NCBI GenBank assembly: GCA_963082975.1
Contig: OY720344.1
Location: 90,024,107 to 90,088,106 of the forward strand
Length of the DNA stretch: 64,000 bases
Source of the DNA: Labia minor
Taxonomy: Eukaryota > Arthropoda > Insecta > Dermaptera > Spongiphoridae
Reading direction: 5' to 3'
In this document: positions 10,821 to 22,390 of the stretch, piece after piece
Layout: each line of letters starts with the position of its first letter
Numbering within the stretch: position 1 is the first letter of the stretch
The notes under the pieces: generated by a model
What the model was told of the DNA's origin: nothing
The model's input: only the letters and a program-made list of their open reading frames with translations
Database searches by the model: none
Program-made: the position numbers and the translations under genes

Positions 10821-11080
10821 AACTTGGTGAAAATTTGAACCTTCATTCTCAAGTTAAATACAGGGCCGTCCTAAGATTTTCGGCGCCCGTGGGCTCCTAA
10901 AATTTTGCGCCCCTTTTCATAAGAAATTACACAGAATGGTCAGTAAAAATATATAAACCAATAAAAAATGCTGCCCCCAGAAGGCTTGCGCCCTAGGGCT
11001 ATAGCCCAATTAGCCCTGAGGTTAGGGCGGCCCTGGTTAAATAGTTCAGCTATTTTCTACTAACAATAAGCTTGGCTCTT
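10821..11080 (-). repeat. tRNA-derived SINE-like copy interrupted by a MITE
   Basis: Read on the minus strand without the MITE at 10861-11035, it has a tRNA-like head. There is an A-box-like AGCTTATTGTTAGTAG, an anticodon-arm-like stretch, and a B-box-like GGTTCAAAT. Related copies are at 55914-55986 (minus) and 23171-23225. Divergence from canonical boxes makes the tRNA origin tentative. Confidence 0.4.
10861..11035. mobile_element. hAT-type MITE (175 bp) with perfect target duplication
   Basis: It starts CAGGGCCGTCCTAA and ends TTAGGGCGGCCCTG, with one mismatch. It is flanked on both sides by GTTAAATA (10853-10860 and 11036-11043), a perfect 8-bp duplication diagnostic of hAT transposition. 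It is much richer in G+C than its host DNA, and it interrupts a SINE-like repeat. Confidence 0.9.
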
Positions 11081-12140
11081 GATTCAATTATAATTATATA
11101 CCTATACATAATATAGATGGATAAATTATTCATTAGTCAACGATTTATATTAATTTTTGATTAGTTTTAATTTTTTGAGAGCTACAAATGTATAAAATAA
11201 AAATAAGAAAATATACAAATAATTTTTTTAACTAATTAATCTAATTAAATCTTGTTTAAAAAAAAATTCTTAAATTCATCCTTTTATTTGTCATTTATAT
11301 TACGTAAATATTTATTCGAGTATATACTTTTGCCTGCTGAAATATATCGAATTTTATTTTGGTAAATAGTTTAAATAGAGTATTTGCATTAGTTTAAAAA
11401 CAAATCTGAGAAAGCTGACTAAATGGAGATATATTCCGAAAAAGCCAAAAACAAAAAAACAAAAAAAAACAAAGTAATATTTATTAATAAAAGTTAAATC
11501 AATTAAGAAAGTATTTAATGAACAGCTAAAATTTATAAATTGGTTAGATATTTATATTTATTTAAAAAAAAAAAAAAAATTAAAATAAACTTAAATGTGT
11601 TATTTTTAAGATTAAATTTTATCAGAGTTTATAAAAGTATATTTATTAAGTCCTGAATAAATATCTGGTGTTTATATTAAAAATAGAGACAGATTAATAT
11701 TAAATATCACATATTAAATATAAATTTAAATATTGAATTATAACTTATATAAATATATATATATATAATTAAATTATTATTAATTATTATTTTTCAGAAT
11801 TATTTTTTATAAATGAATTGAATTGAGGATAACTATGTCAAAATATCGGGAGAATCGGACTTCAATTTTTATTAAAATAACTAGGGTAAAAGAGAGGGGG
11901 GGGGGGGTAACGAAATATTATAAAATTAAATTATTTATATAAATCACATCGATTAAATTAATTTAATTATTACCAATGAAGTTTAAATAATATTGAATTA
12001 AAGGATTATAAAAATTTCAAATAAACATTGGATATTTTTTTATTTTAATTGCATCACATATGAAATGTAACTTATAATAGATTTCCATCAATAATTTATT
12101 TTTATACAATTACCTAATTATCATTATATAGTAATTATAA
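11081..12140. other. No gene seen; homopolymer runs
   Basis: Very A+T-rich. A G run lies at about 11896-11908 and A runs near 11565. There is no sustained open frame. Confidence 0.4.
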
Positions 12141-12145
12141 TTACC

Positions 12146-12205
12146 AAGAACTTTCGAGTTCAGTGGCGACACAGAGATTAGATAGATATTTATCAAATAT
12201 TTGAT
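12146..12205 (+). mobile_element. LINE 3'-end stub
   Basis: AAGAACTTTCGAGTTCAGTGG, then a GACACAGAGATTAGATAGATA-like tail, matches the 3' end of the LINE fragments at 21150 and 54390. Only the last few dozen bases are present, as expected of extreme 5' truncation. Confidence 0.5.
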
Positions 12206-13057
12206 GATCTTCATTTCTATTTATACGTTATCAATCACAATCATCAATTCTATTGTTCTAGTGTATAGTAGTTAATCTCACATGATATTTCAAAATGAAT
12301 AAAAAATTAATTATACGGTCTTATTATCTGATATAATGACAACAAAAATTTAAAATTATATCTGACACACAATGGTTAGTATTTTAATGAAGCTAAGAAT
12401 TAAAAATAATATCAAATATATATTATATAGTGAGATTATAAATTAATAAATATATCACATAAATATTTTTAATAAAATTCAAGAATATTGTAATAATACA
12501 ATAATACTCGTAACAAAAATATTATAATATGTAAGTGAAAGTTTATATTATTTTTGTTCATATAAAAATATTAATTATGATATTATTAATATTATAATGA
12601 TTCTTTATTTTAAAGCTTCTTGAGTTCATAAACCTTTGCAAAATGTTGATTCGATTTATTCAAAGAATCATTTCACTTTCATTGATGACATCGCTTTTAA
12701 ATTTCACACTTAAGTTCCACTTGAAATAATTTAAATAATTATAGGATTAAAGTAAAAAAAACTATAATTAAAAATTACTATTTTTCATTTATATAGATTA
12801 ATATATCCATTTGTAGTTATAAACTTAATGTTAAGTGACTATAAAAATTTATATCTAGAAATCAAATGTTATTTTAATTGATTTTTTTTGTTTTTATTTA
12901 AAAAAAAATAATTCAAAAGGATATTAAAATTAAATTTTTAACTAGTCAATTTTTCAACATAAAAATGATAATAAATTTATTATAGCTTAAAATATTAATT
13001 AAATTATGAAGTTAGATATAAAATAAGAGTGAAAATGTTTATACTCTTTGCCCCCAG
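12206..13057. other. No gene seen
   Basis: A+T-rich. If the exons at 8691 and 13318 belong to one gene, this is intron. Confidence 0.35.
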
Positions 13058-13173
13058 GAAATAGCTCGTCTAATATAAGTATAATATAACAATGACTTTT
13101 TTTGAAATTGTTTCTGTAGCTGGAAATTATTAAATATGAAAATTGGTTGTTGATGCACTAGACGAGCTATTTT
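13058..13173. repeat. Short MITE-like inverted repeat
   Basis: GAAATAGCTCGTCTA (13058-13072) pairs with TAGACGAGCTATTT (13159-13172). The interior contains GAAATTGTTTCTGTAGCTGG, a block from the 3' part of family A. This is either a separate MITE that picked up family A sequence or a rearranged family A piece. Confidence 0.55.
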
Positions 13174-13317
13174 CATTGGAAATTGTTATAAAAAAATTTC
13201 TAAGAAAATAACTAGGTTTGTATTAAATTTTTTATTATTTGACATTTGACCTAAACATATTCAAATACAATATTTTTCGATTTATAATATTGTATTATTA
13301 AGAAGATCAGGACTTAC

Positions 13318-13350
13318 CTCATCATCGAAATTGTTATCCGGGTCAGACAT
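13318..13350 (-). CDS. First coding exon of an unrecognised host gene
   Basis: On the minus strand ATG is followed by ten more codons (MSDPDNNFDDE) and then a consensus splice donor, GAG|GTAAGT, in phase 0. The exon sits just downstream of a C+G-rich, CpG-bearing block (13405-13790), which in this A+T-rich DNA is the expected look of a promoter and 5' UTR. An acidic Met-Ser-Asp start is common in soluble eukaryotic proteins and does not identify a family. The intron runs toward lower coordinates. The only candidate continuation I see is 8691-8768, which has compatible phase. Intervening exons could be missed. Confidence 0.55.
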
Positions 13351-13404
13351 GATTCAATTGTTAAGTAAGTTTTTTTTTTTTAATTTTTAATTATTTTATT
13401 TAAT

Positions 13405-13790
13405 TCATTCTCGTTCGTGACTGCACCCCCGTGTTGATGTTTAGGATCGATAAAGATCGATCGCTAATTAAAATTCGATCGACTGACGTTGATCTCTCGC
13501 GAAATGAGTCATAGTTTCATTGACGTTATGCATCCAATATAGCATAGTCGTCTTTGTGGGGGGACGAAATCTTAGCACGAGTCAATGTACCCCCCCTCAC
13601 CCGGTTGTTGAGGGGTGAAGTTGAATTTCCGGGTCGGTGGAATGGAATGATCTGAGTGGCCGGGACGAGCTCCAAGCCGGGACTGACGCGGACGCTGCTC
13701 TACGGCCCACCACGGGACTATCGGGGGTGCAAATTCTAAAAGGGGTGGCTCACCGCGATCTTTCCGCCGCCTCACGGCGTTACTCTGAAC
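13405..13790 (-). promoter_or_regulatory. CpG-rich promoter / 5' UTR block
   Basis: C+G content and CpG density rise sharply against a very A+T-rich background. It contains several GATCGAT words (13445-13485), an AP-1-like TGAGTCAT (13505-13512), TGACGTTA nearby, and on the minus strand a possible non-coding exon donor, ATCGCG|GTGAGC. The minus-strand open frame at 13572-13775 is best read as a composition artefact. The block probably drives the exon at 13318-13350. Confidence 0.5.
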
Positions 13791-13800
13791 TCAATCAACA

Positions 13801-14440
13801 ATACCTTTTTTAAGGGGTGATTTTAAAATTGTAATAATCAAAAAATTATTTATTTTTTTATTTGAAAATTTCAAAAATTTAAATAAATAAAATTAACTAT
13901 TTTGTTAAATTTGTATCTTTCTAAAGTTACATTTTTTTTTTCTTTTACTTTTTGCTGATTAATATATATTTAGTTAATTAAAAAAATCCTTGATTATGGA
14001 GAGGTTTGAATTCTCGAATTATGTGTGTTTCTAGATTATTTAATTCCTATTAATAAGATAATTTTTGCATTTAATTTACAAAAGTTCATCTAAAATTTAT
14101 TAAAATTTTTTTCATTATTATTTTTTTAATTCTAAAACATAACTAAATATTTTATAATTTATTTAATTTTAAGATAAAATAAGCCTTTACAATATTGTAT
14201 CTTAATAATAAATAAACATTAAATATTATTTATATTGGATGTATCATCATTGATATTGAGGGAGTTGAGTTAATAAAATTCAACATGAATGGCGCGGTTT
14301 GAATTAAATTTTGGAGATAAATTTATATTTACTATTCATCTTGATTTTTGCACATATTTTGTTTTTGTTTAACTTTTGTTGGAAAAATCAAGACTTTGAT
14401 ATATTGTTAATCTACAGTTTTTATTTTATTTGCAAAATAT
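13801..14440. other. No gene seen
   Basis: A+T-rich upstream DNA with no open frame or recognisable repeat. Confidence 0.35.
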
Positions 14441-14454
14441 TACACAACACATTT

Positions 14455-14700
14455 TAGATAATTTGCCGAATCTGCGAACAAAACCCACTCATCTGCAAAT
14501 TTCTGTACATCTATTTTTTGTTCCCCATAAAACTATTTCTCATATATTTTTTAAATCATTTCATTTTCCAGGGCGATGACATAAATATTAAACAAAATAA
14601 GCGAGAGAAGACAACTTGGTTTATATCCTTTTTTAATTTCAGAATAAATTTATGAGTCCCGAATGAGTTCTTACTTCTGATTGATCATATACATTTTTAA
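14455..14700 (-). pseudogene. Non-LTR reverse-transcriptase fragment with altered catalytic motif
   Basis: On the minus strand a stretch reads VQKFADEWVLFADSANYL, matching the RT motif C region (usually FADD or YADD plus hydrophobics). Upstream, after breaks, is a SRLFCLIFM-like stretch resembling the LSPLLFNLYI motif. The second catalytic Asp is Glu here (FADE), and stops and frame changes interrupt the rest. It is a dead LINE relic. It may belong to the same lineage as the other LINE fragments, but they do not overlap. Confidence 0.6.
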
Positions 14701-15540
14701 GCTATTTTAATAAATTTTATTCCCATATCACTCATATTTTTTTATCATCTAATTTTATAAGTTTGATATATATTAACAATATTATTTTATCTATATGTTT
14801 TTATAATTTTTACAATCATTTTTATTTATAATCTACCATTTGTGATGATCAAAAGTGGTATAATCTAAATAAAGAAATATATCATATAAACAAGAAGAAT
14901 ATGTTCATCGTGATATGAATATTTTGTGAGTTGCCTCAATAAAATATTATATTTAAGCAGAATAATAAAATGTGAAATTATAATTCATATCCTTTCTCAT
15001 TCTATGAAGGTACAAAAAAATAATAAATTAAATTAAATAAGAAAAGCCTCCATATTTAATTAAAATGTTATGTTATGTTTATTATAGGAATGAATTGCAA
15101 GAGTATAAAACTATTTCGATTAAATAAAGGGTTGAAAATTTTTGAGAACACTTAGTAGAATTAAATTTCCACCTTAATGGTTGGTTGAGTTAATCTTAAA
15201 AAAGCTTTTGAAATAATAGCTAAACGCATTTTTAAAATAGTATAATATTGATGTATAGAGGTTGCAAAATGTATATTTTTATATATCCAATAAAATTACT
15301 AAGTGTAAACTTATGTAAAAAATATTTTATAAAAATAAATGTGAGTATTACACTTTTTTAAGGGCGTTGTAACTTTTCATATAATACGCGAATTATTGAT
15401 CCAAAAGGTTGTTTAGTGAATGAAGGTGATAAAAGATGGTAGCCTATTCGAGGCGGGCTTTTCTACACCAAATCTATCTACATTTACACAGATATATTTA
15501 AGCGAGAGGTCTTTCAAAAAATATAGTAAATTAAAATTCT
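14701..15540. other. Possible decayed LINE flank, then no gene
   Basis: The first ~200 bp may be further decayed RT sequence. The rest is A+T-rich without structure that I can name. Confidence 0.3.
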
Positions 15541-16010
15541 GAGCTGTGGCCAGACACAGAACCGACCGACGAATAAATTAATTTCAAAATAACATTATAT
15601 ATATGTATAAAGTATAAAAAAAAATATTTTGAAAACTTGAATTAAAATGACTAATTTATCTTATTTTTAGTTTTAGTTTAATTAATCAATTATTTATTAT
15701 TACTGTATTTAAAGTGAAATATTTTTTGACAATGAATTTAAAATGAATACTTTGTAAACTACCACTTCCAGTTTCCGGATATACACCAAAAGTTAATGAA
15801 TTCATGCTATTGGTACATTAAGTAAATATACCAAATTTTATCAAAATCCATTCAGCCGTTCAAGCTGTGCACGTCTATTCGGACAGACGGACAGACATCA
15901 TGCTAAAAATACTTTTTTCTATTAACAAAATGCATGATTCTTGTAGATATGTAAAAATCTTCACATGTGAAATTTGGTGTGAAAAAAATACCTCCCTTAC
16001 TATCGTCGGT
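15541..16010 (-). mobile_element. Family A Helentron-like element, internally deleted
   Basis: On the minus strand it starts ACCGACGATAGTAAGGGAGG and keeps the microsatellite core and the AACGG-ATTTTGATAAAATTTGG block. The segment with paired TGACGTCA sites is lost. The 3' end is diverged (CTGTGGCCAGACACAG in place of the clean hairpin). It is the most decayed long copy in the window. Confidence 0.65.
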
Positions 16011-17282
16011 AAAAATAAAAATAAATAATGGGTGTTTCATTAAAATAATATTAAAATAATAAATGTTTAATTTTAATATAAAAATTATTAATCTTTTTTT
16101 TATTTTTAATTATGTTTATCTAAATTCTTTTATTTTTCTAATAAATTGTCCTGAATTAAAAGATTTTACTTTTTTTTAATTTTATTGATTATTACGAATA
16201 ATCTGTAAACCTTTAATATTTTATTTTTTATAAAAACAATAAAACATAAAGGTTCGTTTAATACCAAAAAATCATCCAGTTTCAAATTGCTCTCTTTGAT
16301 AATAATTTGTTTAATAATACAAATATATTTCTTCTAATGTTTGTATTGTTATTATGGAATTATGTTTACAATATATTACAAAACATGTGATTTATAGCGT
16401 TATTTGAATAAATAGCAAGAATAGAAAATGTTAAAACTAGTATAGATCATATGTATAAGTAAGATTTTGAACAAATTACTATTAAACTAAAATTATTTAA
16501 AATAACAACCAATAGATTTATATTGTATAATAATATATAATTCTAATTTAAAAATATTACCATATAAAAATATTTTTTTTATATAATTATTTATTATTAT
16601 ATTTTATAAGTACGTATTATATCTTATAGTAGTTGAATTTTTGTTTGTTTGAATTTTTATTTTTTTTTTTTTTTTTTTTTTGTATTAATGAAAAAAAATA
16701 TCGTTTATATATATTGTTATTTATTACAAGTCTGATAATATCAATAACAAATTACATTAAATAGGATTAGAATGCATTTTGTTGAAGGAAAAAAGGGCAT
16801 AAACTAATCTTGGTGAATAAAAAAAATGAAGGTAATTAGGTTTTCTTTATTATAATATTTTTGAATTATTTCTGTTGTATAAGTTTATAGAAAATTGAAA
16901 ATTAATTACTCTTATTGACCATTCAATACCATAATCATTTATAAAAATAAAAAAGTTAAAACATAATTGCTTTATATTTTTTTAATAATTTTATATTTAT
17001 TTATTTCTATTAACACTAAAGAAAATATTCAACGTCATACTAATACCAATATTAATGAGTTAATCCTCCCTTGGGAAATTTTTTTATTTTTTTATTAAAA
17101 TTTATTATATATATTTCCACTTCCTATTAAAGTGTAAAGTATTGCTATCAAAATATTTAAGTGATACTGAATTAATTAAATTAACTTTCATTCATATAGT
17201 ATATAAAATAGTTTAAAATAATGTATAATTTAAAATGAGAATATATATATATCGTATATGTTTATTTAGACTGTTTTTATTA
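16011..17282. other. No gene seen; poly-T run
   Basis: A T run lies at about 16660-16681. Otherwise this is featureless A+T-rich DNA. Confidence 0.4.
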
Positions 17283-17505
17283 GGAAAAATCATTTCTGGA
17301 AGTATTTTGTGAGATTTATATATCGGTGTTTCGGTTTGACAATAGAATTTTGACTTAATGCGTTGCGAAGCTCTAAAGAATTCCCGGCACTAGCCCTGAC
17401 ACTGACACTAACACAGGTCCGGCTCGTGCCACTACCATAGGAAAAAATAGGAGCTGAAATGTCAACGGTCAAATTTCAAACACACGAGAAATAATCCGGA
17501 AATAT
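17283..17505 (-). repeat. Family D MITE copy
   Basis: On the minus strand it has an ATTTCCGGATTATTTCTC end, ACGAGCCGGACCTGTGTTAG, TAGTGCCGGGAATTCTTTAGA and GCATTAAGTCAAAATTCT, matching the copy at 35391-35753. The 60-residue minus-strand open frame at 17290-17472 falls wholly inside this repeat and is not treated as a gene. Confidence 0.6.
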
Positions 17506-17929
17506 ATTTTCAAAATATAAATATATTTTATTAAAAAATAAAATTTATCTATTCATTGATGTGCTATAAATTTACAACCCACAGTGCATATAATAAATTA
17601 AAGGATTGATTGATCAATTCATAAATTATTAAAAGATTGTTTTGAAAACATTCACAGATTATATAACAGGAGGGTATTATGTTTACTTAAATCAATTTAT
17701 CTGTCCGTTGAACTAATCATTATGTTTGTGATCCTCCACAAAATACATGTATTAAAATTAATGGATTCAATTATTGATAACTACATAGATTATACAATAG
17801 CCAAAACAATAAATGGTTTTCATTAATTATTAATTTTAAATAAAATAAAAAAAGATATGAAATTCGCGAATTTTACTTAAAAAAAATTATTAAAGGATCT
17901 GTATTAAATTTTACGTTAGAAATGGAATA

Positions 17930-18330
17930 AAGTGCTCGAACGCACTTAAAATGTTGACTGTGGCATTCAGCGAGTCTACTTTGTCTCAATAAAATGTTTA
18001 TAAAGCGTACAAGCGCTTTAAAAAAGCACGACTAGTTCGATCAAATGTGAAGGTTTTTCTCACTGTTTTCTTCGATTGCAATGAGTTCTTGCCATCTGGT
18101 TTATTGTTAATAATGAATACTACAAGGAAGTTATGCAACGTTTTCGTGAAGCAATACTGTTCTAACGATCGGAATTGTGGAAAAACAAATTATCACGATA
18201 ATGCACCAGCTCACACATGTCTCAGCCACCGTATTCACCAGACTTGGCTCCCTGAGACTTTTTCTATTCCAAAAACTGAAGAACAATAAAAGGAAAGCGT
18301 TTTCCACTAATATAAAATGGCTGATAGTTT
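17930..18330 (+). pseudogene. Mariner transposase pseudogene (irritans-like)
   Basis: Across three frames the + strand gives VFFDCNEFLPSG, then ELWKN, then YHDNAPAHT (second catalytic Asp), then PPYSPDLAP-DFF (third catalytic Asp), then KGKRF. These are in the order of mariner DD34D transposases and closest in wording to irritans-type elements. At least two frameshifts and several stops are present, the N-terminal DNA-binding region is absent, and the first catalytic Asp is not seen. It is inactive. Confidence 0.8.
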
Positions 18331-18769
18331 CAACATATGAAAAACATATTTGTACCAACATAACAACAACAAAAAATCGATAATCGAATGTACATATCCC
18401 GAGAAAATTTAAAATTCACCTTTTCTTTTGAACAGACCTTGTACATTTTTCTATTATAACAAAATGGTTAATGTACCTATATATAAATATTATTTGACTA
18501 TTTGTTAAACTATTTTTCAGATCATGTCGAAAACCTTATTAATATTTAACCCACCGTCTGAATCCAAACCTCAGAAATAAACATAATCATTGCTTGTTAA
18601 AATAATTTTTAATTATATTTATAATGAAAATTTAATTTAAATAAGAATTCTCTAGTAGATTTGAAACCGAATTTATAAAAATAAATATAAGTTATTGCAA
18701 ATTTTATCCCAAAAATTCGTATTAAGTCTATAAAATTTTATAAAATAAATGGAAAATATTTAAAATTAT

Positions 18770-18788
18770 AGTGTGTGTGTGTGTGTGT
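18770..18788. repeat. GT microsatellite
   Basis: A run of about eight to nine GT units, beside a possible Helentron-like core (18790-19060). Confidence 0.7.
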
Positions 18789-18957
18789 AGAGGCATCTCG
18801 GGTTGATATTTTACGGAAAAGTAGCAAGCTCAAAATTAATTTCCTAAATTTCTCAACTTGTATTTTGAGCGGGGTATTTTTAATATTAACCATAGGAAAA
18901 TGTCTTAAAAATTAGTATTACTATCCTAATTATATATATTTGCCTTGGTCGTTTTTT

Positions 18958-19065
18958 ATAACGTTTTTCTTAACTTCACTTGGCGTCTGTCTCTCTGTCT
19001 CTCTGTTCGCTCTTTTGACAAATTGAAATCGATTTTGCATCGAATTTTTATTGAGATAGACTTTT
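18958..19065 (+). repeat. Family E repeat with GTCT-type core
   Basis: AACGTTTTTCTTAACTTCAC, then TTGGCGTCTGTCTCTCTG, TTCGCTCTTTTGA and a TCGATTTTGCATCGA palindrome, match the copy at 35783-35888. A weaker minus-strand relative is at 55190-55335. The CTGTCTGTC microsatellite between conserved blocks recalls families A and B. Confidence 0.55.
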
Positions 19066-19163
19066 GAAAATATTTATAGATATTTCAATGGATCCCTAGA
19101 AGGTATAGAAGAAATATAATTGAATTATAATTGTAATGTATAATTATAATTGTAATTAGCGAT

Positions 19164-19212
19164 TAATGAATTCTTATTAATCAGTTAATTAATGAATTCT
19201 TATTAATCAGTT
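19164..19212. repeat. Two tandem units of TTAATGAATTCTTATTAATC
   Basis: The ~23-bp unit occurs twice back to back before the family A copy. Confidence 0.6.
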
Positions 19213-19273
19213 GTATCGCCAATGAGGAGGGGTTTCTTCCCCTCAGATGGTATAGAGAAAATAGCTTTTTTTT

Positions 19274-19917
19274 ACCGACCGACGATAGTAAGGGAGGTAT
19301 TGTTTTCACACCAAATTTTACATGTGGAGATTTTTACATATCTCCACGAATCATGCATTTTCATAACAGAAAAAAGTATTTTTAGCATGATGTCCGTCTG
19401 TCCGTCCGTATAGATGTGTACAGCCTGAACGGCTCAACGGATTTTGATGAAATTTGGTATATTTACTTAATGCATCAGTTGGATGAATTGATCAACTTTT
19501 GGTGCGAATCCGGAAACCGGAAGTGGTAGTATTAGTGATCGACGATAGGAAGGAAAGGGTTATTTTCACACCAAATTTCACATGAGATTTTTTTACATAT
19601 CACCAGGAATGTATTGGTTTTATTCTCGAGAAAAATCATATTTATTAGTTTTTTTCTTAATTTAAATTTATATGACGTCACCCAGCCATTCATGACGTCA
19701 CAGCCTCCTTATTATGATCACGGGCAACGCCGGCTACTTCAGCTATATATTATTATATATTATAAATAAAATAAAATTAAAAATATTTATGTTCTATCCA
19801 TATCTGTTTTTTATTACATTAATAGATATATTAAAATTATTTGAAATTGTTTCTGTAGCTGGAAATTAATTTATTTCAAACCGTCGGTCGGTTCGGACCT
19901 GGCCACAGGTCAACTTA
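19274..19917 (+). mobile_element. Family A Helentron-like element, full length
   Basis: This is the best reference copy. It begins ACCGACCGACGATAGTAAGG after a T run, has a GTCCGTCC core, then a second diverged copy of its 5' unit. A TGACGTCA pair follows (19673-19680 and 19693-19700), then TTTCTGTAGCTGGAAATT, CGTCGGTCGGT, the 3' hairpin ACCTG-GCCA-CAGGT and CAACTTA. Short open frames inside it are incidental. Confidence 0.8.
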
Positions 19918-19983
19918 TTATACATTGTATATGTCTCCGATAGAAAAGAAACAAAACAATAGAATAACCTTTTTTTTAAAACA

Positions 19984-20004
19984 ATATATATATATATATA
20001 TATT
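19984..20004. repeat. AT microsatellite
   Basis: A short run of alternating AT. Confidence 0.6.
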
Positions 20005-20280
20005 TATAAAATATACATTTATAAAATCTCATATTAATAAAAATTATTTATTTATAAATATAATATAATAATTATTATTCAATAATAGCATTTACTTAAC
20101 ATAAATGCATAAATTCAATTTTGGAAGATTAATATATTTTTTTGTTTTATTCAATTTGTGTGTAAATTTTCGTATCTTCATCTTTTCTATTTCTCTTGTT
20201 ATATTAAATAAATTTATCATATTAAAATTGCATTAAAAAGAATAAAATAATGTAAATATAAAATTTTTTTATAAAATAAG

Positions 20281-20805
20281 TTATTCCAATGGACTAAAAA
20301 GAATAAAATAGTTTTTCTATAAGCTTGACAAAGTTTATGGATGAATTGCTTCATATTCAACGAATTTAGTTATATGCAATTTACTTCCTTTATAGAGCTA
20401 TAATTCATATATATATACTAAGATACATACCACACTAAACACTTAATTAACAAGTAACACTATTTCTTTAAATATAATCAACCATTTTGGATTTGATTGA
20501 TAATATGTAAATTTAATAAAAAATCTTTTAAATTTTGATCATACTTTGATATAAGTATATTACAGTGAAAAATAATAAAAGATTAATTTCTTAGCTCTTA
20601 AACTATCAATTTTATTGCATGACAAAAAAATTGTGTGTTTAATAAAATTTTTATTATTACAAAAATTTGACTTGATTGTTCATATAAATAAATTAAACTA
20701 AATGCGCCCAACGTTTTTCGTTGAATATGAAGCAATTCATCCATAAACTTTATCAACCTTATAGAAAAATTATTTTATTCTTTTTAGTCCATTGGAAAAA
20801 CTTAT
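20281..20805. mobile_element. Foldback MITE with about 90-bp terminal inverted repeats
   Basis: The left arm (20281-20372) and right arm (20714-20805) are near-perfect reverse complements. They share TTATTCCAATGGACTAAAAA, ATGGATGAATTGCTTCATAT and TTCAACGAA. The interior (~340 bp) is non-coding. Long arms and absence of an ORF fit a foldback-type DNA element. Confidence 0.8.
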
Positions 20806-20989
20806 TATTAAAAATTTTTTATATTTATATTTCTCTATTTAACTAATTTGCAACCCCTGGATCCCAATAGTAATTTAATTTTTAATATTAATAAAGTACA
20901 ATAATACACATATGTATAAAGACGAATATGATAATCGTTTTAATTTTTTAAATTATTGAGTTTACTTATTAACATACTTATGCAACAAA

Positions 20990-21165
20990 TTTCGGTTGGT
21001 CAAACAGACAATGAGCAGGCAAGGTATGGATAGACCTGAGGGATTTGAGAGAGAGTGGGAGTTGGATAAGGTGTCTTAGAATAGGAAAGTTTGGAGGAGT
21101 TGCTACGGCCAAGAACTTTCGACTTCCGATGAGCCACAGAGATAGAGAGATAGATACAAAATATT
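20990..21165 (+). mobile_element. LINE 3'-end fragment
   Basis: The segment matches the tail of the LINE copy inside the Helitron at 54290-54430. It has a GATTTGAGAGAGAGTGGGAG block, CTACGGCCAAGAACTTTCGA and CACAGAGATAGAGAGATAGA. These are degenerate C-terminal codons and the GATA-rich 3' tail of the element. The minus-strand open frame here (20978-21169) is antisense to it. Confidence 0.6.
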
Positions 21166-21169
21166 TCAT

Positions 21170-22020
21170 TGTAAACCGTTCCTTGATTTATTAGATATTA
21201 GTGTACCAAATATACATAAATACACACAAAGATTCATTTGATATATATAAAAATTTCGTAAAAATATAGAGACTCAAGTTGAAAATGGTTGATAGAATAT
21301 TTAAAAATTCTACAATTTATTCATTTAAAGAACAGAAGAGAAAGAATACGCTGTAAGACTTAAAATCCAAAAAAAAATGAAATCATATAATAGACAATTA
21401 TTTTATAAAATAATTATAATTATATTTAAAAATCAATGATAAATATTAATAATAAATATGAATAACAAATAAAATATAAATATATAAAAGAAAACTTTGA
21501 AGTTTATAAAAAAGTTGGTTTCTTTTTAAATGAATTGGGAGTTTGTTTGATTTAAACATTTTATTTGCTAAATGAAAGCCATTCTTCTTTGTCTGTTCAT
21601 AAAATGCAAGCATTATAATTTCATTACTTTTTAAAAGCTTAATTATCTTGTTATATCTAAGATTAATATTAATGATCTAGGAATAAGAAATAAATCTTTT
21701 TTCTATATTTAAACAGAAAATGTCCATTTGGATTATTGCCAAAAATAATATAGCATATTTTATTCAATATAATCAATAAAGAAAATAATGATGATTAATA
21801 TTTGTATTAAAAACAATTTTGCTATGAATTATTTAACATCACTTGATATTAATTTACGAAGATATAATAAATGAATGAAATGAATTTTAAATTTTTGAAT
21901 TAATAAAATTTCATAATTTAAAGTATAGATTTTAAAAGTTGATATTTATTTAAATCTATTTAGAGCAAGGTTGGGGTCGTTTAAAAAAAATTTATAATAA
22001 AATCCATTGGTAATTATATA
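21170..22020. other. No gene seen
   Basis: A+T-rich. No repeats recognised. Confidence 0.4.
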
Positions 22021-22029
22021 TACACCCTC

Positions 22030-22390
22030 CATTCCAAAAGAAATCGAACTTTTAAAAAAAACAAAAAACCAATGTACATTTTGGAACAAATCATTTTTAT
22101 TAATCAATGTATTCCCCTTCTGCATCGATACACAAATTTGCACGCTCCAACAAGTTGTCAAACGACTTCTCCATGTCCTTTATTGGAATGGTCTTTAGGA
22201 CGTCGGTCGTCGCCATCTCAATGGCTTCAATCGATGCGTGCCACTTTCCTTTCATCGCTAAATGCAGTTTAGGGAACAGATAGAAGTCTCACGAAGCCAG
22301 ATCTGGTGAATAGGGCGAATCATGCATTTTTGACCAAAAATTCAGGTATAAATCGCCAGAGTTCACTATAAAAAAACTCAAAAAATAGAA
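22030..22390 (-). pseudogene. Mariner-like transposase C-terminal fragment, second lineage
   Basis: The minus strand reads MHDSPYSPDLAS (third catalytic Asp), a stop, DFYLFPKLHLAMKGKWHA, about 25 residues, then FDNLLERANLCIDAEGEYID and a stop. The order and the ERA-CID-GEY ending fit mariner-like transposases, but the wording differs from the copy near 18 kb. The N-terminal two thirds are missing and an in-frame stop splits the SPDLA and DFYLFP blocks. The remaining 3' flank (22020-22110) may contain the terminal repeat. Confidence 0.75.

Noticed and set aside
13572..13775. Minus-strand 67-codon frame in the CpG block
   Set aside because: Arg/Pro-rich composition follows from local C+G content; no domain; it lies in the likely 5' UTR/promoter.
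17290..17472. Minus-strand 60-codon frame
   Set aside because: It lies entirely inside a family D MITE copy.
18131..18361. Minus-strand 76-codon frame
   Set aside because: Antisense to the mariner pseudogene, whose + strand motifs are clear.
20978..21169. Minus-strand 63-codon frame
   Set aside because: Antisense to a LINE 3'-end fragment.
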